From NCBI RefSeq assembly GCF_014653155.1, contig NZ_BNAF01000004.1, forward strand, positions 1-64,000: a stretch of 64,000 nt of DNA. The letters run 5' to 3'. Shown in pieces: positions 18,058-29,606 of the stretch; the first letter of the stretch is position 1, and each line of letters opens with the position of its first letter. The notes under the pieces are model-generated. The model had not been told where the DNA came from, made no database searches, and saw nothing but the letters and a program-made list of their open reading frames with translations. This DNA is from Sphingobacterium griseoflavum (GTDB lineage Bacteria > Bacteroidota > Bacteroidia > Sphingobacteriales > Sphingobacteriaceae). Position numbers and translations under genes: made by a program.

Positions 18058-20001
18058 ATGTTAGAAAAAATGAAAAAATTGAATGTTAGAAGAGGAGTAG
18101 GGCGCTATATGGCTTATCTTTTTCTAGGAAGCATGGGCTTTTCAGCCTGCGCAGATTATATCGACGTGGTGCCCGACAATGTGGCGACCATTGACAATGC
18201 TTTTTCCTTGCGCAATGAAGCGGAGAAGTTTTTGTTTACCTGCTATGCATGGTTGCCAAATAATGCGGATGCCCAAAGCAATACGGGCTTCTTGGCGGGC
18301 GACGAGGTATGGATACCGGTGGCGCAGCGCGAGATCTTTCCGGCGGATAACTGGCGGATTGCGCGCGGCGGGCAAAACGTCAACGCACCGCTCGTCGATC
18401 GCTGGAGAAGCGGCATGTGGACTGCCATCCGCGACTGCAACATTTTCTTGGAAAATGTGTCCAACCCTTCGAAGGTGCCCGATCTTTCCAGCAACGACCG
18501 ATCGCGCTGGCTGGGCGAGGTTATGTTCTTGAAGGCCTATTACCACTATATATTGATGCGCCAATACGGACCTATCCCCTTGATGCGCGAGAACCTTTCG
18601 CTTGACGCGACACAGAACGAGGTACGGGTGGTGCAACGGCCAGTCGATGAGGTCGTGGATTATATCGTATCCCTGCTCGACTCGGCAGCGGGTACAGCCG
18701 TTCCGCTGATCATTCCTGACCAGGCCTCCGAATTGGGACGGATAACCAAACCGATTATCCAAGCAGTGAAAGCGGAGGTTTTGTTGACCGCCGCCAGTCC
18801 GTTGTTCAACGGCAATGCCGACTATCAGCAGGTGCGCAATAGCTTGGGAGAGCCCCTGTTTAACCCTACCTATAGCGAACAGAAGTGGACACGCGCCGCA
18901 GCGGCAGCAAAAGATGCCATTACCGCAGCAGAATCTGCCGGTTTTCGGTTTTTCCCGTTCAACAAAGCGGAGTATGGACAATTCAAAATGAGCGACTCTA
19001 CCGCGAGAATATTGGGCATCGGTCTCGGTTTCAACGAGCGCTGGTCGTCAGAGCATATCTGGGCCAACCCCAATCATCAGGCATGGAATATCCAACGTGA
19101 CGCCATGCCGCTGTTGAACAGTGCCGCCGTTGTTGGAACGGCTAGACAGCACCTGAGCGCGCCGATCAAGATTGCCGAAATGTTTTATACGAAAAACGGT
19201 GTTCCGCTAAACGAAGACAAAACACTGGATTTCAATAACCGCTATACCTTGCGGACAGCGACAGCTGCCGAACGCTTCTACATCAAAGAGGGATACACCA
19301 CAGCACGCCTGAATTTTGACAGGGAACCCCGGTTTTACGCCTCGCTAGGATTTGACGGTGGTACTTGGTTCAAGTTTGATACGCAGAGCTTATCCGATGA
19401 AGACAGCTACTATGTGCAGGCGAAACTCAACCAGCCAGCCGGAGCGAACAACCACGGCTGGATCAATGAAACGGGCTATTTCTTAAAGAAGCTGGTGAAC
19501 TGGGAGCAGGCTTTTGCTACCAGTGGGGTGAGCTACAAGGGATATCCTTGGCCGAATATGCGTTTGAGCGACGTGTATCTGATGTATGCAGAAGCGCTCA
19601 ACGAATCTGCAGGACCATCGGAAGAGGTGTTTATGTATCTGGATCGTATCCGTGAACGTGCCGGCCTTGCTGGTGTGGTCGAAACATGGGCGGCTTTCTC
19701 TAACAATCCTGCGAAGCCCAATACGAAAGATGGCCTTCGGGAAATTATCCAGCGGGAGCGCATGATCGAGCTGGCTTTCGAAGGGAAGCGCTATTGGGAT
19801 CTTCGCCGATGGAAATTAGCGGTCAACTATTTTAATCAGAATATAACAGGATGGAGTGTCAACCAAGAAGTGACAAGCGACTACTACCGCCTGCGGACAC
19901 TTTTTGCGCAAACATTTGTAGCACCTCGCGATTATTTTTGGCCTATTGCCCAGGGTGAATTGGTGGTAAACCCGTCCTTGACGCAGACATTAGGTTGGTA
20001 A
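18058..20001 (+). CDS. SusD/RagB family nutrient-binding outer membrane lipoprotein
   Basis: 647 residues. A lipoprotein signal (GSMGFSAC) precedes ADYIDVVPDN, typical of SusD. Typical RagB/SusD features are FLKAYYHYILMRQYGPIP near residue 160 and the C-terminal block PNMRLSDVYLMYAEALNE, LDRIRERAGL, IIQRERMIELAFEGKRYWDLRRW. It forms the surface-exposed lid of the SusC transporter and binds glycan. It starts 11 bp after susC; a second in-frame ATG at 18070 (MKKLNVRR) gives a more compact signal peptide and may be the true start. At 647 residues it is longer than the family average of about 550, suggesting extra loops. Confidence 0.95.
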   Translation: MLEKMKKLNVRRGVGRYMAYLFLGSMGFSACADYIDVVPDNVATIDNAFSLRNEAEKFLFTCYAWLPNNADAQSNTGFLAGDEVWIPVAQREIFPADNWRIARGGQNVNAPLVDRWRSGMWTAIRDCNIFLENVSNPSKVPDLSSNDRSRWLGEVMFLKAYYHYILMRQYGPIPLMRENLSLDATQNEVRVVQRPVDEVVDYIVSLLDSAAGTAVPLIIPDQASELGRITKPIIQAVKAEVLLTAASPLFNGNADYQQVRNSLGEPLFNPTYSEQKWTRAAAAAKDAITAAESAGFRFFPFNKAEYGQFKMSDSTARILGIGLGFNERWSSEHIWANPNHQAWNIQRDAMPLLNSAAVVGTARQHLSAPIKIAEMFYTKNGVPLNEDKTLDFNNRYTLRTATAAERFYIKEGYTTARLNFDREPRFYASLGFDGGTWFKFDTQSLSDEDSYYVQAKLNQPAGANNHGWINETGYFLKKLVNWEQAFATSGVSYKGYPWPNMRLSDVYLMYAEALNESAGPSEEVFMYLDRIRERAGLAGVVETWAAFSNNPAKPNTKDGLREIIQRERMIELAFEGKRYWDLRRWKLAVNYFNQNITGWSVNQEVTSDYYRLRTLFAQTFVAPRDYFWPIAQGELVVNPSLTQTLGW

Positions 20002-20029
20002 TCTTCGTGTATTTTTTAAGCAATAAATT

Positions 20030-21232
20030 ATGAAAACGAATTCAATAAAATCCGGTATTGTGGCTTTGCTGGCGATCCTGTTGCTATGCAGCGGTTGCGC
20101 AGAAGAACTGAAGCAAGCGACGGTGGTAAACGCTAACCCGCCCGGCCAGGTGAGCAATATTCAAGTAGAAAACCTGCCCGGTGCGGCCCGAATAAGGTAT
20201 GCCTTGCCCAGCGACCAGGACCTGCTTTATGTTAAAGCCGTTTATACACTGGCCTCTGGCCGCGAAATGGTCGTAAAATCTTCCTATTACAATAACTCCG
20301 TATTGGTGGAAGGCTTTGCGGATGAAAAGCCTTATAGCATCCAACTGTTTGCCGTAAACCGGAGCGAAGTGAGCTCTGCACCGGTGAACGTAACCGTGGA
20401 ACCGTTGGAAAACCCGATATGGGAAACCTATCGAAGCTTGGAAGCCATTGCCGCTTTCGGCGGTATTCGCGTCACGGCGGAAAATGCCAAGGAGAAAGAA
20501 CTGACCATCATGGTGATGGTCGATTCGCTTGGCGAATGGGTGCCCTCGATCGATAACATCTATACGTCGGCAAAAGAAATCAACCGTACCATTCGCGGTT
20601 TGGACACCATCCCGAAACAATTTGCCATCACCGTGCGGGATCAATATATGAACTTCACCGATACGTTGGTGACGAAGATCACCCCATTGTTTGAAACGGC
20701 ACTGCCCAAGTCGAGGTATAATGCGATCAGTTTGCCGACGGATGCCAAACAGACCTATTCGTCTACGGGATTGGCAAAGATGTGGGATAACGATATTATC
20801 AACTGGCCCAACATCTCGCTAACCGACGTCACGATAAACGGGCCCCAATGGATCACGTTTGACACGGGCGTGTTGGCCAAGATGAGTCGTATCGTGGTTT
20901 GGGATTATCCAGAATATACCAATAGCGGGCGGATGTACTACTATGGGGGCAACCTTCGGTTTTTTGAGATATGGGGATCGGATAATCCGCCATCGGATGG
21001 CAGCTGGAATAACTGGACCCTACTGGGAACCTTCGAAAGCAAAAAGCCCTCTGGGCTGCCGATGGGACAGCAAACCGATGAGGACTACCAGTTGGCGAAC
21101 TCTGGGTTGAGCTTTGACTTTGATGTTGCAGCCCCAAAAGTGCGATACATCCGCATCAAAACGACCAAGAATTGGCAGGGTACATCTTTTATGTCCATCG
21201 CAGAACTGCAGGTATATGGCGATCCACGGTAG
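20030..21232 (+). CDS. DUF4959/DUF5126/DUF5000 surface lipoprotein of the PUL
   Basis: 400 residues with a lipoprotein signal (LLLCSGC, Cys23). Three predicted beta domains: a DUF4959-like Fn3 fold (about 40-130, NPPGQVSNIQVENLPGAARI), a DUF5126-like domain (about 135-235) and a C-terminal DUF5000 domain (about 245-398) with the discoidin/CBM32-like pattern W.TFDTG....SRIVVWDY and VRYIRIKTTKNWQGTSFMSIAELQVYG. Proteins of this architecture lie directly after susD in many PULs and are regarded as surface glycan-binding proteins. It is 28 bp after susD and 10 bp before the next gene, hence the same operon. Binding specificity is unknown. Confidence 0.88.
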   Translation: MKTNSIKSGIVALLAILLLCSGCAEELKQATVVNANPPGQVSNIQVENLPGAARIRYALPSDQDLLYVKAVYTLASGREMVVKSSYYNNSVLVEGFADEKPYSIQLFAVNRSEVSSAPVNVTVEPLENPIWETYRSLEAIAAFGGIRVTAENAKEKELTIMVMVDSLGEWVPSIDNIYTSAKEINRTIRGLDTIPKQFAITVRDQYMNFTDTLVTKITPLFETALPKSRYNAISLPTDAKQTYSSTGLAKMWDNDIINWPNISLTDVTINGPQWITFDTGVLAKMSRIVVWDYPEYTNSGRMYYYGGNLRFFEIWGSDNPPSDGSWNNWTLLGTFESKKPSGLPMGQQTDEDYQLANSGLSFDFDVAAPKVRYIRIKTTKNWQGTSFMSIAELQVYGDPR

Positions 21233-21266
21233 AAAACAGAGGATGAACGATTTGAAAAAAAATATC

Positions 21267-22505
21267 ATGAAAATACAACATAGGAAAAACTTGCTTTACG
21301 GACTACTGATCACCTTAATTGGTTTTTGCATCAGTAGTTGTTCCAAGAGCGACGATTATAAAAAATACCTAGAGGGCGGAGAAATTACCTACCCCGGGAA
21401 GATAGATTCTGTTATCGTCTACTCGGGCAAAGAGCGCGTGTATGTAACGGGCTTGTTTATAGCAGATCCAAAGGTGGCAAAGCTGAAGGTGTTCTGGAAC
21501 AACAGGCAGGATTCAACCGAGTTTGCGATCAATAGGACGCAAGGTGTGGACACGCTGAAATTGATGATACCGGTCATTGAAGGGGTGCACAATTTTGAGT
21601 TCATAACCTTCGATAACCAGGGTAACAAGTCGCTAAGCGTCTATAAAACCGGGGTGTCCTATGGCGCGCGTTATTTTTCTGGACTCATTAACCGGCCGTA
21701 CTATACGGCAGACTACTTTGCCGGCGATGAAAATACCACGATCTCTTGGGGGGGCATCGATCTGACAAGTGGCGCTACGTTTACCGAGGTGGAATACACG
21801 AATACCGAAGGGAAATTGGTCACGCAAAGAGACTCCATTGGTTTTGGAGAAAGTGTACTGAAAAATTATCTGCCCGGCGAACCATTGCGGTACCGTACCG
21901 TATTTGTGCCGGATACGTTAAGTATAGATACATTTTACACCAATTACGTATCGAATGTGCTGCCAAAAGTGGCTTATTTGAAAAATATGAATTTCCCATT
22001 TCAAACAGCTGCTATGGCAGGTAGTCGATGGGGGACGCCAGCAAACTGGATTTTGAATGATGCCGCGAAGAACTTTAAGCATACCGATAATAATTTCTAT
22101 GGTGGAATCGAGATACGCTCTAATCAAGCCTGTCTATCGCTCGAAGCGGGATGGTGGCAATGGGCTTCACCATCGCCCAATTTAGCGCCGATTGTAAATG
22201 GGAAAATGTATCAGACGACGAACCTGCAGCCCGGTAGGTATCGGTTTACGATCACGCGGCTAGATAAGGGTGCTGCCGGAACTGTACATTTAGTAGCGGC
22301 TAAGGGATCACAATTGCCGGATCAGGCCAATCTAGCCGCGGAAAGCTTGGCCTATCTCACGATTTCAGGCACACAGGCCGTGCTCGAATTTGATCTGACG
22401 GAAGCAAGTGCAGTAACGCTCGGGCTCTTGGGTAATATGCCTGGTACAGCGACGGATGGATCCTATATCAAGATAACAGGTAATATGACTTTCGAAGCGT
22501 TGTAA
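21267..22505 (+). CDS. DUF4998/DUF5013 domain lipoprotein of the PUL
   Basis: About 412 residues from the ATG at 21267 (MKIQHRKNLLYGL...). The ATG at 21243 is an alternative that adds eight residues; the longest open frame reaches back into the previous gene and is not credible. The lipoprotein signal ends CISSC. An N-terminal DUF4998-like region (YLEGGEITYPGKIDSV, about 20-215) is followed by a DUF5013-like region (RWGTPANWILNDAAKN onward, about 265-412), both known mainly from accessory surface proteins of Bacteroidota PULs. Probably a second glycan-binding protein. It is followed after 4 bp by the HExxH gene, so the operon continues. Confidence 0.82.
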   Translation: MKIQHRKNLLYGLLITLIGFCISSCSKSDDYKKYLEGGEITYPGKIDSVIVYSGKERVYVTGLFIADPKVAKLKVFWNNRQDSTEFAINRTQGVDTLKLMIPVIEGVHNFEFITFDNQGNKSLSVYKTGVSYGARYFSGLINRPYYTADYFAGDENTTISWGGIDLTSGATFTEVEYTNTEGKLVTQRDSIGFGESVLKNYLPGEPLRYRTVFVPDTLSIDTFYTNYVSNVLPKVAYLKNMNFPFQTAAMAGSRWGTPANWILNDAAKNFKHTDNNFYGGIEIRSNQACLSLEAGWWQWASPSPNLAPIVNGKMYQTTNLQPGRYRFTITRLDKGAAGTVHLVAAKGSQLPDQANLAAESLAYLTISGTQAVLEFDLTEASAVTLGLLGNMPGTATDGSYIKITGNMTFEAL

Positions 22506-22509
22506 CGGT

Positions 22510-23754
22510 ATGGATAGCTTAAGAAGAAATATGATTACGTTGCTGACAGCTTTTTGTTTAATGATGTATAGCTGTAGCAAGGCCGACGCCGGAAATAGCG
22601 CAGAAACTCCGGAGGAGCCTGCCGGCAATATTGCTGTTCCGCAATTAGGAACGCTAGCGTTTTCTGAGATTACGACAACAGGCGCGCATGCCATTGGACA
22701 TATCTTGAACAACGGGGGAGGTTTTGTGCTGGAACGTGGTGTCTGTTGGAGCAAAGAAGAGATGCCTACGGTGGATGGCGATCATCGCGAGGCCACTTCC
22801 GCAAAAGGATCGGGCGAGTTTGGCTTGCAGCTTACCGGTCTCGTTCCCTCCACATCGTACTATGTGCGTGCCTATGCGAAAAACAAAGGCGGGGTAGCCT
22901 ACGGCGATCAAGTGGTATTGCGCACAGCAGATATACAATCGGTGGATTTTGCTTCGACACCGCTATTTATCATCGGATCCAGCAGGGCTTCCTATGATGT
23001 AGAGATCGTGGGCAGTGGTGGTGGCGCCATTACCGAGCGCGGCATTTGTTGGGGCACGGCGGAAAATCCAACCGTGGCCGATCATAAAGTAGCCCATGGC
23101 TCAACGGGCGTCGGTAAATTTCGCGCTAACCTGACGGGGCTCACCGAACGCACAAATTACCACCTGCGCGCTTATGCCGTAAACGAAACCGGTGTAAGCT
23201 ATGGTGCAAATGTGCCGTTTCGAACGATCGGTAAAGGTAATGTGACCTACACCTTTAATAAAGTGAGCAACCCGAATGCCGAGCAGCTCGCTGCCTATGA
23301 ACGTCTGCAAGTTGCTATTGACAGTGCCGTATGGTATGCAAACAACTATACCTCTGCCACAAAGCATGTTTGGTTAAACTATGATGCTGGCGTGCCAACA
23401 GCCGATGCCAACAACGAAGGTTGGATGCGCTTTGGTGCCAACGCATCCTACCAGAATATCAGGACCATGCTACATGAGATGAACCATACCTTTGGCACAG
23501 GAACTACCTCGTGGTGGTCTAACCAGGCCATATCAGGGGGGAAATATCAGCTTGCCCAGGTAAACACGGTACTGAAATGGATTACCGCCGACAATAATGC
23601 GGTGTTAAATGGTGATGGCATGCATTGGTGGCCATACGGTCTAAACCAAAATTCGGAAGTGACCTCCAGTTGGGATTTTGTATACAATTGCCTGATTATC
23701 GAGGCTATGCGTAGAGATGGTATGACGAGCCACAGCGGTAGCTACCAACCTTAA
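22510..23754 (+). CDS. PUL lipoprotein with two Fn3-like repeats and an HExxH (zinc-peptidase-like) domain
   Basis: 414 residues. Lipobox MMYSC with Cys22. Two similar beta repeats (about 45-140 and 147-240) share ERG[VI]CW....NPT and YYVRAYA/YHLRAYA.N..G..YG, a pattern found in many Bacteroidota surface proteins. The C-terminal domain (about 245-414) contains LHEMNHTFGTG with His322-Glu323-His326, a canonical HExxH zinc site, and a conserved-looking DGMHWWPYGLN segment (His372 could be a third ligand). I recognise this domain only as a family of secreted proteins with HExxH; activity is unproven. It is last in the operon, before the terminator at 23762. An alternative start at 22534 (MITLLTAF) would also give a signal peptide. 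Confidence 0.78.
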   Translation: MDSLRRNMITLLTAFCLMMYSCSKADAGNSAETPEEPAGNIAVPQLGTLAFSEITTTGAHAIGHILNNGGGFVLERGVCWSKEEMPTVDGDHREATSAKGSGEFGLQLTGLVPSTSYYVRAYAKNKGGVAYGDQVVLRTADIQSVDFASTPLFIIGSSRASYDVEIVGSGGGAITERGICWGTAENPTVADHKVAHGSTGVGKFRANLTGLTERTNYHLRAYAVNETGVSYGANVPFRTIGKGNVTYTFNKVSNPNAEQLAAYERLQVAIDSAVWYANNYTSATKHVWLNYDAGVPTADANNEGWMRFGANASYQNIRTMLHEMNHTFGTGTTSWWSNQAISGGKYQLAQVNTVLKWITADNNAVLNGDGMHWWPYGLNQNSEVTSSWDFVYNCLIIEAMRRDGMTSHSGSYQP

Positions 23755-23761
23755 AAGCTGT

Positions 23762-23798
23762 GCCCCCCATCGGGTTTCCCGATGGGGGGCTATTCATT
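23762..23798 (+). terminator. Strong intrinsic terminator ending the susC-to-HExxH operon
   Basis: Perfect 13-bp stem GCCCCCCATCGGG/CCCGATGGGGGGC (23762-23774 and 23778-23790) with a TTT loop, followed by TATTCATT. The T-run is weak but the stem is very stable. Confidence 0.85.
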
Positions 23799-23819
23799 AC
23801 TGCATATAGAAAATAAAAA

Positions 23820-24260
23820 ATGAAAAAAATAAAGATCATATTGACACAGTTGCTTCTTTTGGCTTGCTGTGCTGCTGTCGCGGTGATACCGCCCAGCTCT
23901 AAGAAAAAGATAACAAGTCGGTTTATCGGCGTTTGGGAGCTGGCTTCTATGGAAGGGCCAGATGGACAAACGTATCATGCACATGCGGGACAGCTGAAAT
24001 GCTTTGAGACGAATGGCAACTATCGGTTTTTGTTTGTGAGCAACGGCGGGACCGTCGTTACGCAACAGGGATCGTTCAAGGTGGTGTCCGATAAGATGTA
24101 CGCGGAAAATATCGAGTTTTCTACCAACCCAAACCTACGAAACGTGTCTTCTCCCGTTACCTTTGCATTTGTCAACGAGGATACCTTGCAGTTGAGCGGT
24201 TCGGTCAATAATGTGCCGTTTCAGGAAAAATGGGTACGGGTGAAAATGCCCGCTATGTAG
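23820..24260 (+). CDS. Small secreted DUF4488-like (lipocalin-like) protein
   Basis: 146 residues. The N-terminus is hydrophobic (LLLLACCAAVAVIPP), a signal peptide or possibly a lipoprotein signal with Cys16/Cys17. Then IGVWEL...EGPDG....H.GQLKCFETNGNYRFLFV is the start of a small beta-barrel of the DUF4488/lipocalin-like type, ending with SGSVNNVPFQEKWVRVK. Such proteins are frequent next to PUL enzymes; the role is unknown. It lies between the operon terminator and the GH16-GH43 promoter region, so it may be expressed by read-through or separately. Confidence 0.65.
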   Translation: MKKIKIILTQLLLLACCAAVAVIPPSSKKKITSRFIGVWELASMEGPDGQTYHAHAGQLKCFETNGNYRFLFVSNGGTVVTQQGSFKVVSDKMYAENIEFSTNPNLRNVSSPVTFAFVNEDTLQLSGSVNNVPFQEKWVRVKMPAM

Positions 24261-24329
24261 AATCTGGCTGCAGAAGTAATGAATTTGTGACAGGAGGAAG
24301 GGGCGAATCCCGATATGCCCAACTTTTTT

Positions 24330-24373
24330 GCTGAAAATGCCCCCTTTTTGACCTGTTTTATGCGATAGCTTTG
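24330..24373 (+). promoter_or_regulatory. Candidate second HTCS operator and promoter, upstream of the GH16-GH43 gene
   Basis: GCTGAAAATG, a run of five C and TTTTTGACC (24330-24353) match the motif before susC. TAGCTTTG at 24366-24373 fits the TAnnTTTG -7 box; the TTTG within the motif is 15 bp upstream, slightly shorter than usual for the -33 box. Confidence 0.45.
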
Positions 24374-24423
24374 TTATTGTTATATATTTAATCACTGTAA
24401 AAGCTGCTACAGCAGTCATATGT

Positions 24424-26175
24424 ATGAATAGACTCTTGATATTTACTTTCTTTTTTTTGTTTGTGGTCATCACTATGGGGCAGACAGCGGGCCAAACGAC
24501 TTACAAATTAGTTTGGGCTGACGAGTTTGACCAAGATGGTATGCCCGATTCGACATATTGGACTTTCGAAGAGGGCTATAAGCGCAATCGAGAAGATCAA
24601 TGGTACCAGCGCGAAAATGCCGTCTGTAGAGATGGTATATTACGGATCGAGTTGCGGAAGGAAAGAAAAGCGAATCCGACATACCAAAAAGGTAGCAAGG
24701 ATTGGGCGCAATCCCGTAAAGAAGTGCAATATACCTCGTCTTCCATCAACACATGGGGAAAAAAAGCTTGGCAATATGGCCGATTCGAGATCAGGGCCAA
24801 GATTCCTGTTGGTTCAGGCTTATGGCCCGCCTTTTGGACGCTCGGCACAGAAGGTGAGTGGCCCGCCAATGGCGAAATTGATATCATGGAATACTACCGT
24901 GGAGACATTTTGGCCAATATTGCTACCGGTACGAAAGAGCGATGGAAAGCCAAATGGTTTAGCCAGACCAAGTCGGTGCATGAACTTGGTGGCCAAGCGT
25001 GGGCGGATAAGTTCCACCTGTGGCGCATGGACTGGGACGAACGTGACATAGCGCTGTACGTGGACGACAGCTTGATGATCAGCGTGCCATTGGACCAGTT
25101 GACAAATGCGGACGGAACCAATCCTTTTCAACAACCGCATTATATCCTGCTCAATTTGGCGTTAGGCGGTATCAATGGCGGTAAGATCGATGAAAAGCTG
25201 CTGCCCGCAACCTATGAGATAGATTACGTTCGGGTTTATCAAAAAGAAGATGCTAGCTCGCAGGATGCCCAGACTTTTACACCCGGAGCACGGTGGGAAG
25301 ATCAGCATGGCGAGCATATCAATGCGCATGGTGGCGGTATATTACACCATGAAGGTATATACTATTGGTATGGCGAGAAGCGAGGCGGCAAAACCTCTTT
25401 GGGTGTCAACGTGTATTCATCGAAAGACCTATATAACTGGACCTTCGAAAAATTAGCCTTTGCGCCGGCCGATGATCCCAACAGCGACATTACCTGGGGC
25501 TGCATTATGGAAAGGCCGAAAGTAATCTATAACGAGCAAACCAAAAAATTTGTGCTGTGGTTCCATTTGGAGCTCAAAGGACAGGGCTACGCGGCAGCGC
25601 GCGCGGCCGTTGCGGTCAGCGACACGCCCATCGGTCCTTTCACGTTTGTGGCGAGCTTTCGTCCCAATGGCAACATGTCGAGGGATATGGGGCTCTTTGT
25701 CGACGATGATGGTCAAGCCTACCATATTTATTCCTCGGATGAGAATTATGCCCTCCGCCTGGCGCGCCTCAGCGCGGATTACCTTCGTCCCACGGAAGAA
25801 GACAAGTTGCTGTTCCGCAACCACCGGGAAGCGCCGGCTTTGTTCAAGCATGCAGGTAAATATTACCTATTTACCAGTGGCTGTACAGGTTGGGCGCCCA
25901 ATAGAGCAGAGCTGCATGTGGCCGACAAGCTGTTTGGACCTTGGACATCCCTGGGTGACCCGATGCAGGGCCCGCAGGCACAGCTTACCTTCGACGGGCA
26001 GAGCACTTACGTGTTGCCTGTAGCAGGCAAAAAAGATGCATTTATCTTTATGGCCGACCGATGGAAGCCTAACCAACTGCTGGATAGCCGTTACATTTGG
26101 CTTCCGGTCGACTTGCAGGACGGTAAGGTTTCTGTTTCCTGGAAAGATACATGGGATCTATCTGTATTCAACTAA
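24424..26175 (+). CDS. GH16-GH43 two-domain glycoside hydrolase
   Basis: 583 residues with a signal peptide (about 1-23). Residues 25-274 form a GH16 domain with the catalytic motif GEIDIMEYY (Glu151 nucleophile, Asp153, Glu156 acid/base), preceded by YGRFEIRAKIP and SGLWPAFWTLG. Residues about 284-575 form a GH43 domain related to subfamilies 24/34: HINAHGGGILHHEGIYYWYGE, MERPKVIYN, NHREAPALF (Glu469, probable acid), SGCTGWAPN and FDGQSTYVLP. Gln526 occupies the place where exo-beta-1,3-galactanases of this group use Gln instead of an Asp base. The fusion would combine endo-cleavage of a beta-glycan with exo-release of galactose. Probably periplasmic. The GH2 gene follows after 60 bp. Confidence 0.88.
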   Translation: MNRLLIFTFFFLFVVITMGQTAGQTTYKLVWADEFDQDGMPDSTYWTFEEGYKRNREDQWYQRENAVCRDGILRIELRKERKANPTYQKGSKDWAQSRKEVQYTSSSINTWGKKAWQYGRFEIRAKIPVGSGLWPAFWTLGTEGEWPANGEIDIMEYYRGDILANIATGTKERWKAKWFSQTKSVHELGGQAWADKFHLWRMDWDERDIALYVDDSLMISVPLDQLTNADGTNPFQQPHYILLNLALGGINGGKIDEKLLPATYEIDYVRVYQKEDASSQDAQTFTPGARWEDQHGEHINAHGGGILHHEGIYYWYGEKRGGKTSLGVNVYSSKDLYNWTFEKLAFAPADDPNSDITWGCIMERPKVIYNEQTKKFVLWFHLELKGQGYAAARAAVAVSDTPIGPFTFVASFRPNGNMSRDMGLFVDDDGQAYHIYSSDENYALRLARLSADYLRPTEEDKLLFRNHREAPALFKHAGKYYLFTSGCTGWAPNRAELHVADKLFGPWTSLGDPMQGPQAQLTFDGQSTYVLPVAGKKDAFIFMADRWKPNQLLDSRYIWLPVDLQDGKVSVSWKDTWDLSVFN

Positions 26176-26205
26176 AAACCAAGCACCGATCAACGACAAA
26201 TTTAA

Positions 26206-29436
<3,231 letters not shown>

Positions 29437-29553
29437 TTGCTGCCAACAAACGAATCGCGCCGGTAGGACAGCACACGAAGGAAGCAATAAAGCATGGGAG
29501 GGAAAGTTTTCCCTTCCGTTTCGGTAACGGTTGCACAGATCTTAAAATATGTT

Positions 29554-29586
29554 AATGATCCGCCTTATGTGCGGATCATTTTTTAT
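29554..29586 (+). terminator. Intrinsic terminator after the GH2 gene
   Basis: Perfect 10-bp stem AATGATCCGC/GCGGATCATT with a CTTATGT loop, then TTTTATATTT. A weaker GGGAA/TTCCC hairpin lies just upstream near 29497. This marks the end of the PUL. Confidence 0.9.
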
Positions 29587-29606
29587 ATTTAGCTATTGCT
29601 TGCCCG

